Shown: one piece after another, positions 55,424 to 63,135 of the stretch
How the letters are laid out: each line of letters begins with the position of its first letter
Position numbering within the stretch: position 1 is the first letter of the stretch
NCBI RefSeq assembly: GCF_003443735.1
Contig: NZ_CP031969.1
Coordinates: forward strand, 6,138,001 to 6,202,000
Origin: Streptomyces sp. CC0208
Lineage (GTDB): Bacteria; Actinomycetota; Actinomycetes; Streptomycetales; Streptomycetaceae
Reading direction: 5' to 3'
DNA length: 64,000 nucleotides
Made by a program: the position numbers and the translations under genes
The notes under the pieces: generated by a model
The model's database searches: none
Seen by the model: only the letters and a program-made list of their open reading frames with translations
What the model was told of the DNA's origin: nothing

Positions 55424-55498
55424 GGGAGTTCAGGTCCTTCCGTCGCTGTGGGGCGCGAGTGGTGCCGGACGACGGCAGTATCGCGTGAGGGAAGTGGT

Positions 55499-56464
55499 CT
55501 ACGCCATGGGGAGCGAGGTGCGGGGAATCCGCCCCGCCGCCTCCCGCAGCGCTTCCACGAACACCTCCACGGCCGGCGCGACCGACCGTCCCCGCGGTGT
55601 CGCCGCGTACACCGCCCGCGCCGGAGCGCCCTCGTCGAGCACCGGGAGCAGCACGACGTCCGGCCGTACGGACTCCGCGGCGAGCGCCGGGACCAGCGCC
55701 ACCCCGAGCCCGGCGGCGACGTACCCCTGCTTGGCGGTCCACTCGCCGACGACATGCGCGATCCGCGGCCGGAAGCCCTGCCGCAGGGCCGCGTCGAGAA
55801 GCGTCCCCTCGGGCCGCGGGCTCCCGGAGATCCAGTCGGCGTCCGCGAGCCGCCCGAGCCGCACCGGCCCACCGCCCTCGGCCACCAGCGGATGCCCGGC
55901 CGGGACGGCGACGTACAGCGACTCGTCGAGCAGATGGCTCAGTTCGTACGCCGACAGCGGCGCCCCGCCGGTCGTGGAGACCACCGCGAGATCCAGCCGC
56001 CCCTCGGAGAGCCGGTCCAGCAACGACGGCGTCAGCCCCTCCTCGCGGGAGACCCGCACGCCCGGACGGCGGGTACGGAAGGCGCCGAGGGCGTGCGGGA
56101 CCAGGGCCGCGTCCGCCGTCGGGAACGCCCCGAACCGCAGCCGCCCGCCCGCCCCTTCACGCAGCGCCGCCAGCTCGCGCGCGACCCCGTGCAGCGCCCC
56201 GGTGACGGTCTGCGCGTACGGCACGAGCACCCGCCCCGCCGCCGTCAGCCGGACCCCCCTCGGCAGCCGGTCGAACAGCGGCCCCCCGCCCAACGCCGCC
56301 TCCAGAGCGGCGATCTGCCGGGACACCGCCGACTGCGTCCAGCCCAGCGTGCGTGCGGCCACGGTGAACGACTCGTGCCGGGCGACCTCCAGGAAGACCC
56401 GCAGCCACACGGTGGCGAGGTCGGGAGGGAGATCCTTGCGATGCGGGTTCGGCATGGCAGCCAT
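55499..56464 (-). CDS. LysR-family transcriptional regulator
   Basis: The 321-residue protein has an N-terminal HTH (VWLRVFLEVARHESFTVAARTLGWTQSAVSRQIAALEAAL) and the LysR substrate-binding domain (LRFGAFPTADAALVPHAL, PLSAYELSHLLDESLYVAVPAGHPLV). Starts are ambiguous: 56473, 56464 or 56455; 56464 is a compromise, as no SD is clear. It is divergent from RidA, with the start regions only 50 bp apart, so it probably controls ridA through the shared promoter. Confidence 0.88.
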   Translation of the reverse strand: MAAMPNPHRKDLPPDLATVWLRVFLEVARHESFTVAARTLGWTQSAVSRQIAALEAALGGGPLFDRLPRGVRLTAAGRVLVPYAQTVTGALHGVARELAALREGAGGRLRFGAFPTADAALVPHALGAFRTRRPGVRVSREEGLTPSLLDRLSEGRLDLAVVSTTGGAPLSAYELSHLLDESLYVAVPAGHPLVAEGGGPVRLGRLADADWISGSPRPEGTLLDAALRQGFRPRIAHVVGEWTAKQGYVAAGLGVALVPALAAESVRPDVVLLPVLDEGAPARAVYAATPRGRSVAPAVEVFVEALREAAGRIPRTSLPMA

Positions 56465-56513
56465 GCTGGACATTCGCTTGTCGCATCGCAAGGGCGGACC
56501 TAGCGTCGACGGC

Positions 56514-56903
56514 ATGCAGATCACCCTGGACAACCCCGCCGGTGCGCCCCAGCCCCTGAGCCCCTACTACTCCCAGGTCGCCCGCGTCGAACAGGCCGAC
56601 GGCAGCGCCCTGTTGTTCGTCTCCGGGCAGATCGCCGAGGGCGCCACGCTCGCCGAACAGTCCCGGGGCGTCTTCGAGACCCTCGCCGCGCTGCTGGAGG
56701 CACACGGGGCGAGCCTGTCCGACGTGATCAACATCCGCACCTATCTCACCGACATCTCCGAACTGGAGGAATACGGCGCGGTACGACGGGAGTTCCTCAC
56801 CGGCACCCCGCCCACCAGCATGACCTTCGAGGTGCCCCGGCTCTTCCGGCCCGAGGCGCGGATCGAGATCGAAGTCGTGGCGGCGGTGCCGGCGGGCGGG
56901 TGA
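56514..56903 (+). CDS. ridA: RidA-family (YjgF) protein
   Basis: The 129-residue protein has the RidA trimer fold: PYYSQVARVEQADGSALLFVSGQIA, DVINIRTYLTDISELEEY, and the late PTSMTFEVPRLFRPEARIEIEVVAAV. The key arginine of true imine deaminases is expected in the RPEARIEIE stretch (here an Arg is present). Such proteins hydrolyse reactive enamines and imines. Divergent from a LysR regulator. Its stop is close to the start of the YrdB gene (potential GTGA overlap at 56900). Confidence 0.9.
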   Translation: MQITLDNPAGAPQPLSPYYSQVARVEQADGSALLFVSGQIAEGATLAEQSRGVFETLAALLEAHGASLSDVINIRTYLTDISELEEYGAVRREFLTGTPPTSMTFEVPRLFRPEARIEIEVVAAVPAGG

Positions 56904-56914
56904 TACTGCCGCCC

Positions 56915-57238
56915 ATGAAGGCAGCCAACCTGGGCGTTCTCTTCCTGATCGAGCTCGGCGCCCTGGCGGGTGCCGCCTACTGGGGGTTCACCCGGGACAT
57001 CGGCGCACCCTGGCTGCTCGGTCTCGCCGCACCCGCCGTACTCGTCGCCCTGTGGGCGCTGTTCGGCTCGCCGCGCGCGAAGTACAAGGTGAGCGGGGCC
57101 GGTCGCGTCGGCTTCGAGCTGCTCTGGTTCGGGGCGGGCGTCGTCGCCCTGTTCGCCGCCGGGGCCCACCTCTGGGCGTTCGCCCTCGCCGTCGTCTGTC
57201 TGCTCAGCAAGACACTCGCCGCCGTCTGGAGCCAGTGA
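56915..57238 (+). CDS. YrdB-family (DUF2568) membrane protein
   Basis: The 107-residue membrane protein has four hydrophobic segments (LGVLFLIELGALAGAAYWGF, LGLAAPAVLVALWALFGSPRAKY, FELLWFGAGVVALFAAG, LWAFALAVVCLLSKTLAAVW). The FGSPRAKYKV loop after helix 2 is characteristic of YrdB. ATG 56915 or GTG 56900, the latter overlapping the RidA stop. Function unknown. It meets the TetR gene end to end. Confidence 0.85.
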   Translation: MKAANLGVLFLIELGALAGAAYWGFTRDIGAPWLLGLAAPAVLVALWALFGSPRAKYKVSGAGRVGFELLWFGAGVVALFAAGAHLWAFALAVVCLLSKTLAAVWSQ

Positions 57239-57241
57239 CCC

Positions 57242-57823
57242 TCACTCCACCGTCTCGCCCAGCAGTCGCAGGAAGTCCCGGAACGCGCCCGGCATGTCCA
57301 CCGACTCCGGGTCGAGCAGCCACTGGTACTGGAGTCCGTCCATGACCGCGACCAGCAGCGGCGCGGTGCGTTCCGGGCTCAGCCCGTTGGGGAGGCGGTC
57401 GCCGTACTCCGTGCGGAGGGCCGCCGCCATCGACGCGCGTACCCGGCTGTAGCGGTCGGTGAAGTACTCCCGTGCCGGATGTCCCTCCGTGACGCTCTCG
57501 CCGAGCAGCGCCGAGAAGGTCTGGATGATGGCGGGCCGCATCGCGTTGTACTCGACGAGAGAGGCGAGCAGGTCGACACGCCAGCTGCCGTTCGGCACCG
57601 CGTCCCACCTGTCCCGCTCCTCCAGGACCGCGACCAGCAGCGCGTCCTTCGTCGGGAAGTGGTGCAGCAGCCCCTGCTGGGTCAGTCCGACGCGCTCGGC
57701 CACCGCGGCGAGACTCGCGCCCCGGTAACCGCGCTCGGCGATGACCTCCAGGGCCGCCCGGATGATCTCGGCCCGGCGTTCCCCGCTTCTGGTCCTGGCG
57801 CTCATGGCGTCACCGTACGACAT
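57242..57823 (-). CDS. TetR-family transcriptional regulator
   Basis: The 193-residue protein has the TetR HTH (RAEIIRAALEVIAERGYRGASLAAVAERVGLTQQGLLHHFPTKDALL, residues 16-61) and a helical ligand domain (TetR_C-like, DFLRLLGETV at the end). The ATG at 57823 follows GAGGGGGGTGGC; an internal ATG at 57805 is possible. Divergent from a GH3 beta-glucosidase and with an operator-like dyad between, so it likely represses that gene in response to a sugar or aglycone. Confidence 0.9.
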   Translation of the reverse strand: MSYGDAMSARTRSGERRAEIIRAALEVIAERGYRGASLAAVAERVGLTQQGLLHHFPTKDALLVAVLEERDRWDAVPNGSWRVDLLASLVEYNAMRPAIIQTFSALLGESVTEGHPAREYFTDRYSRVRASMAAALRTEYGDRLPNGLSPERTAPLLVAVMDGLQYQWLLDPESVDMPGAFRDFLRLLGETVE

Positions 57824-57857
57824 GCCACCCCCCTCGTTGTAACGGCGAGATAACCAA

Positions 57858-57875
57858 ACCTACCGTTCGCCAGGT
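57858..57875. promoter_or_regulatory. TetR operator-like dyad ACCTACCGTTCGCCAGGT
   Basis: The 18-bp dyad has arms ACCT/AGGT and an inner CG/CG, midway between the divergent TetR and GH3 genes. Moderate symmetry; typical TetR site size. Confidence 0.5.
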
Positions 57876-57926
57876 AATCGGGGCACGATGTGAGGACCGC
57901 ACGGACTTCAACGAGGAGGCACTGCC

Positions 57927-60374
57927 ATGGCGGCATCCGAGGGACCCGAGGGCACCATCCCCGCCGACCAGGCCCGTGAGGCGGCCGTCGAGGCGGCACT
58001 CGCCGCGCTCGACCTCGACGCCAAGGCGGCGCTCCTGGCCGGCCAGGACATGTGGACCCTGCCCGCGCTCCCCGAGATCGGCCTCGCCTCCCTCGTCATG
58101 TCCGACGGCCCGATCGGCGTCCGGGGCGTGCGCTGGAGCGCCGACGACCCGTCGATCGCCCTGCCCTCCCCGACCGCGCTGGCCGCCACCTGGGACCCGG
58201 AACTCGCCCGCCGCGCAGGCGTGCTGCTCGCCCAGGAGGCCCGCCGCAAGGGCGTCCACGTCCTGCTCGCCCCCACCGTCAACCTCCACCGCTCCCCGCT
58301 CGGCGGCCGGCACTTCGAGGCATACAGCGAGGACCCGTACCTGACGGGGCGGATCGGCGCCGGGTACGTCACCGGCGTCCAGGAGGGCGGCGTCGGCACC
58401 ACCGTCAAGCACTTCGTCGCCAACGACGCCGAGACCGACCGCTTCACGGTGAACAACCTGGTCTCCGAACGCGCCCTGCGCGAGCTCTACTTGGCGCCCT
58501 TCGAGCACATCGTCGAGAACGCCCACCCGTGGGGCATCATGACCGCCTACAACACGGTCAACGGCACGACGATGACCGAGCACCACCACCTCGTCAACGA
58601 AGTCCTGCGCGGGGAATGGGGCTTCGACGGCTACAACGTCTCCGACTGGATGGCCGCCCGCTCCACCAAGGCCGCCATCGAGGGCGGCCTCGACGTCGCC
58701 ATGCCCGGCCCGACGACCGTCTACGGCGAAGCCCTCGCCCGGGCGGTGCGGGACGGCGAGGTCCAGGAGAGCGCGGTCGACACCGCCGTACGCAATGTGC
58801 TGCGGCTCGCCGCCCGCGTCGGCATCCTGGACGGCGCCGAACCCGTCGTCACCGACCTCCCGGACACCGTCGACGGCGCCGAACTGGCCCGCGAGATCGC
58901 CCGCCGCGCCTTCGTCCTGGTCCGCAACCAGGGGGCGTTGCCGCTGAAGTCCGGCACGGTCGCCCTCATCGGCGCCGCCGCCCGGGACGCCCGGGTCCTC
59001 GGCGGCGGCTCCGCCACCGTCTTCCCGGACCGTGTCGTCTCCCCGCTCGACGGTCTCACCGCCGCCCTCCCCGAGGGCACCCTCACCTACGCCCTGGGCG
59101 CCGACCCCAACACCGAACTCGCCGTCGCCGACAAGGGGTTCAGCCTCACGGCGGTCTGTCGCGACCCGGCCGGAGACGTCATCGGCACGGCCTCCGCCCC
59201 CAACGGCCACATCCAGTGGATGGGTTCGGACCTGCCCGAAGGCGTCACCCACGACCGTCTGCACACCGTCGAGCTGACCGGCACCTTCACCCCGCGCGAG
59301 AGCGGCGCCCACACCTTCGGCATCAAGGGACTCGGCGCCTTCAAGCTGGTCGTCGACGGCACGACGTACTACGACGACGTCCAGCGCACCGACAGCGACG
59401 ACCCCTTCATCACCTTCTTCGGCGCCCCCGAGCCCCGCGCCCGGGTCGAACTGACCGCGGGCGAGCCGGTCGACGTCTCCCTGACCTACGTCGTCGTCCT
59501 CCCCGAGGACATCCCGATGAAGGTCATCGCCTTCACCCTCGCCCACCAGGACCCCCAGCGCGACCCCGACGAACTGATCGCCGAGGCCGTCGAGGCCGCC
59601 CGCGCCGCCGACACCGCCGTCGTCGTGGTCGCCACCACCGAGCGCGTCGAGTCCGAGGGCTACGACCGCCGGGACCTGACCCTCCCCGGCCGGCAGGACG
59701 AGCTGGTCCGCGCGGTCGCCGCCGCCAACCCGAACACCGTCGTGATCGTCAACTCCGGCTCCCCGGTGGAGCTGCCCTGGCGCGAGGACGTCGCCGCCGT
59801 CCTGCTCGGCTGGTTCCCCGGCCAGGAGGGCGGCGCGGCCCTCGCCGACGTCCTGACCGGCGCCCACGAGCCCGGCGGCCGCCTCCCCACCACCTGGGGC
59901 ACCCTGGCCGACGCCCCGGTCACCAGGGTCACTCCGCGGGACGGCGAACTCCCTTACGACGAGGGCGTGTTCATCGGGTACACGGCCTGGGAGAAGGAGG
60001 GCCGCACCCCGGCCTACCCCTTCGGACACGGCCTCGGCTACACCGACTGGACCTACGAGTCCGTCGAGGTCCGCGGCGCCACCGCCCGGGTCCGGCTGCG
60101 CAACTCCGGTGCCCGCCCGGGTCGCGAGGTCGTCCAGGTCTACCTGGCGCCCGCCGAAGCCGACGCCGAGCGTCCGGCCCGCCGGCTCGCCGGATTCGCG
60201 GCGGCCGAGGCCGGCCCCGGCGAGAGCACCGAGGTCACCGTGGAGATCCCGCGCCGGGCCTTCGAGATCTGGGACGAGAAGACCTCATCGTGGGCGTATG
60301 TGAAGGGTTCGTACGAAATCCAGGTGGGGCGCTCGATCGGGGACCGCAGGGTCACCGCGAGGATTAACGTCTGA
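57927..60374 (+). CDS. GH3 beta-glucosidase with PA14 insert
   Basis: The 815-residue enzyme has the GH3 barrel (PTVNLHRSPLGGRHFEAYSEDPYLTG, GVGTTVKHFVANDAETDRF, and nucleophile D240 in VSDWMAARST), an alpha/beta sandwich domain, a PA14 insert (about residues 432-525, with TFTPRESGAHTFGIKGLGAFKLVVDG), and a fibronectin-like C-terminal domain (VRLRNSGARPGREVVQVYLAP). There is no signal peptide, so it acts inside the cell on imported oligosaccharides or glycosides. The PA14 insert is found in beta-glucosidases of the KmBglI type. Divergent TetR gene. Confidence 0.95.
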   Translation: MAASEGPEGTIPADQAREAAVEAALAALDLDAKAALLAGQDMWTLPALPEIGLASLVMSDGPIGVRGVRWSADDPSIALPSPTALAATWDPELARRAGVLLAQEARRKGVHVLLAPTVNLHRSPLGGRHFEAYSEDPYLTGRIGAGYVTGVQEGGVGTTVKHFVANDAETDRFTVNNLVSERALRELYLAPFEHIVENAHPWGIMTAYNTVNGTTMTEHHHLVNEVLRGEWGFDGYNVSDWMAARSTKAAIEGGLDVAMPGPTTVYGEALARAVRDGEVQESAVDTAVRNVLRLAARVGILDGAEPVVTDLPDTVDGAELAREIARRAFVLVRNQGALPLKSGTVALIGAAARDARVLGGGSATVFPDRVVSPLDGLTAALPEGTLTYALGADPNTELAVADKGFSLTAVCRDPAGDVIGTASAPNGHIQWMGSDLPEGVTHDRLHTVELTGTFTPRESGAHTFGIKGLGAFKLVVDGTTYYDDVQRTDSDDPFITFFGAPEPRARVELTAGEPVDVSLTYVVVLPEDIPMKVIAFTLAHQDPQRDPDELIAEAVEAARAADTAVVVVATTERVESEGYDRRDLTLPGRQDELVRAVAAANPNTVVIVNSGSPVELPWREDVAAVLLGWFPGQEGGAALADVLTGAHEPGGRLPTTWGTLADAPVTRVTPRDGELPYDEGVFIGYTAWEKEGRTPAYPFGHGLGYTDWTYESVEVRGATARVRLRNSGARPGREVVQVYLAPAEADAERPARRLAGFAAAEAGPGESTEVTVEIPRRAFEIWDEKTSSWAYVKGSYEIQVGRSIGDRRVTARINV

Positions 60375-60403
60375 TCGTAGGGGGCACTGCTCTCACACAA
60401 GCA

Positions 60404-60439
60404 GCCCCGGCCCGGGACCTGACCCCTGGGCCGGGGCTC
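60404..60439. terminator. terminator between GH3 and the second mutarotase gene
   Basis: AGCCCCGGCCC (60404-60414) and GGGCCGGGGCT (60429-60439) are perfectly complementary around a 14-base loop. Bidirectional between convergent genes. Confidence 0.85.
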
Positions 60440-60447
60440 GTTCGTGC

Positions 60448-61419
60448 TCAGCGCGCGCCGAAGCCGTACACCGTCTGCGACCGGTACACCTCGCCCGGCC
60501 GCAGCACCGTGCTCGGGAACTCCGGGCGGTTCGGCGAGTCGGGGAAGTGCTGGGTCTCCAGCGCGATGGCGTCGCCGGGCGCGAAGGGCTCGGTGAGGTG
60601 GTCGGCGGTGTAGAGCTGGAGCCCCGGCTCGGTGGTCGCCACCGTCAGCAGCCGCCCGGACGCGGGGTCGTACAACTCGGCGACCTCGACGGCCTGTTCG
60701 GTGATCCCCTTGTCGAGCACGAAGTTGTGGTCGTAGCCCGCGCCGACCTTGCGCGCCTGACGGAAGTCGAACCGGGTGCCCGCGACCTCCTCGACCCCCG
60801 TCGGGATCAGATCCGCGTCGACCGGGGTGAACCGCGAGGCGTCGATCCGCAGTTCATGTCCGCCCGCGTTCCCGGAACCGGCCAGGTTGAAGTAACTGTG
60901 GTTGGTCAGGTTCACGATGGTCGGCGCGTCGGTGACCGCCTCGTACGCGATCCGCAGCGCCCCCGACTCGTCCAGGCTGTACGTCCCCGAGACCTCCAGG
61001 CGCCCCGGGAAGCCCTCCTCGCCGTGCGGGCTGATCCGGCTCAGCCGCACCCCGTGCGCACCGGCGGGCTCCATGTCCCACACCCGCTTGTCGAAGCCGT
61101 GCTCACCGCCGTGCAGCGAGTTGGGCGCGTTGTTGGGCGCGAGCGCGTACGTCGCCCCGTCCAGCTCGAAGCGGCCGCCCGCGATCCGGTTCGCGTACCG
61201 CCCGACGAGGGCACCGAGATACGGACCGGAGTGCTCCAGATACCCCTCAAGGCCGGCGAAGCCCAGCACCACGTCCGCCGTCCGCCCGTCCCGGTCCGGC
61301 ACCTCGACCGACTGCACGATCCCGCCGTACGACAGGATCCGCACGCGGACGCCCGCGCGCTCCAGGGTCCAGCGGTGCACCGGGGTGCCGTCGGAAAGCG
61401 TGGCGAAGAGTTCGTTCAT
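60448..61419 (-). CDS. galM: aldose 1-epimerase (second mutarotase)
   Basis: The 323-residue protein has LSYGGIVQSVEVPDRDG, ALVGRYANRIAGGRF, NSLHGGEHGFDKRVWDME (catalytic His region), NLTNHSYFNLAGSG and ALETQHFPDSPNRPEFP, matching GalM. It is shorter than the paralog at 33.6 kb and lies only 10 bp behind the SGNH gene, with a weak SD, so probably co-transcribed with it. It supplies beta or alpha anomers of glucose/galactose to cytosolic enzymes, for example behind the GH3 enzyme that faces it. Confidence 0.92.
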   Translation of the reverse strand: MNELFATLSDGTPVHRWTLERAGVRVRILSYGGIVQSVEVPDRDGRTADVVLGFAGLEGYLEHSGPYLGALVGRYANRIAGGRFELDGATYALAPNNAPNSLHGGEHGFDKRVWDMEPAGAHGVRLSRISPHGEEGFPGRLEVSGTYSLDESGALRIAYEAVTDAPTIVNLTNHSYFNLAGSGNAGGHELRIDASRFTPVDADLIPTGVEEVAGTRFDFRQARKVGAGYDHNFVLDKGITEQAVEVAELYDPASGRLLTVATTEPGLQLYTADHLTEPFAPGDAIALETQHFPDSPNRPEFPSTVLRPGEVYRSQTVYGFGAR

Positions 61420-61429
61420 GTACGGAACT

Positions 61430-62314
61430 TTAGGACACGGACCTGACCTTGCGGTATGCGATCTCCGCCAGCCGCGCCTGTCCGTTCACACTCGGATGGA
61501 ACCAGTCCCAGTGACTGAGCTGGTCGGTACCGAACCGGTAGTCGTACACCGCGCCCCCGTCGTACCGGCACCGCTCGTCCCTGGCGCACACCTGCCTCAG
61601 CACGGCGTTGTAGGACTCCACCCGCTCCTGCACGGTGTCCCGCCGCTCGGTCGCCGCCGCGTCCAGGGCGTCCGCGTCGGCCAGCATCGACGGGCACACG
61701 CCCAGCTTCCACACCTGCTTGCCCAGCGGATTGCTGCGGCCCTGGGACCACAGCCGCTTGAGGTTCGGCACGCTCGCCACGTACACCTGCGCCTTGGGTG
61801 CCTGCTTGCGCAGCACGCCGAGCGCGTCCTCGAAACCGGCGCGGAAGTCGGACACCGACGTCATCGCCGCCGTGGAGTCCCGGCAGGCGTCGTTGGCGCC
61901 CACCATCACGGTGACCAGCGCCGGTGTGCGCGAGGCCGCCTGTGCCATCTGCGTGGGCAGGTCGGCCATCCGCGCCCCGGACACCGCGTAGTTCCAGCTG
62001 CGCCCTGCCGCCTTCGCCCTCCCCAGCAGCCGCACGGCCAGGGAGTCGACCTGGGTACTGCTCCCGGTGGCCCAGGACACGTCGGGGCAGTCCTTCAGGA
62101 TCCCGCAGGCGTCGAAGCCGCGGGTGATGGAGTCGCCGACGGCGGCGATCGAGGCCGGGCTGCTGTCCCACGCCGGCGTCGGCTTCGGCGAGGACCTGGG
62201 CTTCTGGGTGGGAGCCGCCGAGTCACCGCCCACGGCGTCACAGCCGGCGACGCCCACAAGAGCCGCCGTCAGGACGGCGACGACGGCCCGCGAGCGGTGG
62301 CCCTGCTTCCGCAT
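61430..62314 (-). CDS. SGNH/GDSL hydrolase lipoprotein
   Basis: The 294-residue lipoprotein has signal and lipobox (AVVAVLTAALVGVAGC), then a Ser/Pro-rich linker and an SGNH domain: block I AVGDSITRGFDAC (Ser nucleophile), block III VMVGANDACRD, and block V DWFHPSVNGQARLAE (Asp/His). It hydrolyses esters, perhaps acetyl or other esters on polysaccharides, at the cell surface. ATG 62314 is favoured for the signal peptide; 62332 is an alternative. A downstream mutarotase gene follows closely. Confidence 0.9.
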   Translation of the reverse strand: MRKQGHRSRAVVAVLTAALVGVAGCDAVGGDSAAPTQKPRSSPKPTPAWDSSPASIAAVGDSITRGFDACGILKDCPDVSWATGSSTQVDSLAVRLLGRAKAAGRSWNYAVSGARMADLPTQMAQAASRTPALVTVMVGANDACRDSTAAMTSVSDFRAGFEDALGVLRKQAPKAQVYVASVPNLKRLWSQGRSNPLGKQVWKLGVCPSMLADADALDAAATERRDTVQERVESYNAVLRQVCARDERCRYDGGAVYDYRFGTDQLSHWDWFHPSVNGQARLAEIAYRKVRSVS

Positions 62315-62564
62315 CCGTGGTGTTCCCCTCATGAAATGGTGGTCCTCTCATCACAACGCACGGGAGTTCCCGGGGGTCGCGAGGGAACGATCGACACCCG
62401 TACTAGCGTCCTGCCGGGTGAATGGCGGGCGTTTCCGGGCACCGGGACCGACGGTACGTCACACTCCTTGCGCCGCCGCACGGTAGCCTCGCCATCAACG
62501 TGGCCGGTCGGCATCGCCGCCATGCCGGCCGGCAAGACCTGTCCCGCTCAGCCCGGAGGTCCCG

Positions 62565-63059
62565 GTGACGACACGTGGAGTTCTGTACGTGCACTCCGCG
62601 CCGCGCGCGCTGTGCCCGCACGTCGAGTGGGCCGTCGCCGGGGTGCTCGGCACGCGCGTCAACCTCGACTGGATCCGGCAGCCGGCCGCGCCGGGCACCT
62701 GGCGCTCGGAGTTCTCCTGGAAGGGCGAGGTGGGCACGGCGTCCAAGCTCGCCTCCGCCCTCAGAGGCTGGCACCTGCTGCGCTTCGAGGTCACGGCCGA
62801 GCCCTGCCCCACCGCGGAGGGCGAACGCTACAGCTGCACGCCGGAACTCGGCATCTTCCACGCCGTCACCGGCATCCACGGCGACATCCTGATCCCGGAG
62901 GACCGCCTGCGCGCGGCCCTGACCCGCTCCCAGCGCGGCGAGACGGACCTGGAGGCCGAGCTGGCCAAGCTCCTCGGCAAGCCCTGGGACGACGAGTTGG
63001 AGCCGTTCCGGTACGCGGGCGAGGGCGCCCCGGTCCGCTGGCTGCACCAGGTGGTGTGA
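62565..63059 (+). CDS. DUF3145 protein
   Basis: The 164-residue protein begins TTRGVLYVHSAPRALCPHVEWAVAGVLG, with GTWRSEFSWKGEVGTASKLAS, ALRGWHLLRFEVTAEPC and IHGDILIPEDRLRAAL. That is the DUF3145 family, conserved in actinobacteria, usually near fabF. GTG start with GGAGG 6 bases upstream. Function unknown. It converges on fabF across a strong terminator. Confidence 0.92.
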   Translation: MTTRGVLYVHSAPRALCPHVEWAVAGVLGTRVNLDWIRQPAAPGTWRSEFSWKGEVGTASKLASALRGWHLLRFEVTAEPCPTAEGERYSCTPELGIFHAVTGIHGDILIPEDRLRAALTRSQRGETDLEAELAKLLGKPWDDELEPFRYAGEGAPVRWLHQVV

Positions 63060-63084
63060 GTCCGCCTGGACGCGCCGTACACGT

Positions 63085-63116
63085 GAAGGGCCCCCACCGA
63101 CCGGTGGGGGCCCTTC
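63085..63116. terminator. terminator between DUF3145 and fabF
   Basis: Perfect 14-bp arms, GAAGGGCCCCCACC (63085-63098) and its complement (63103-63116), with a 4-base loop. Confidence 0.9.
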
Positions 63117-63135
63117 CGTTGCGTACAGACGGTTC

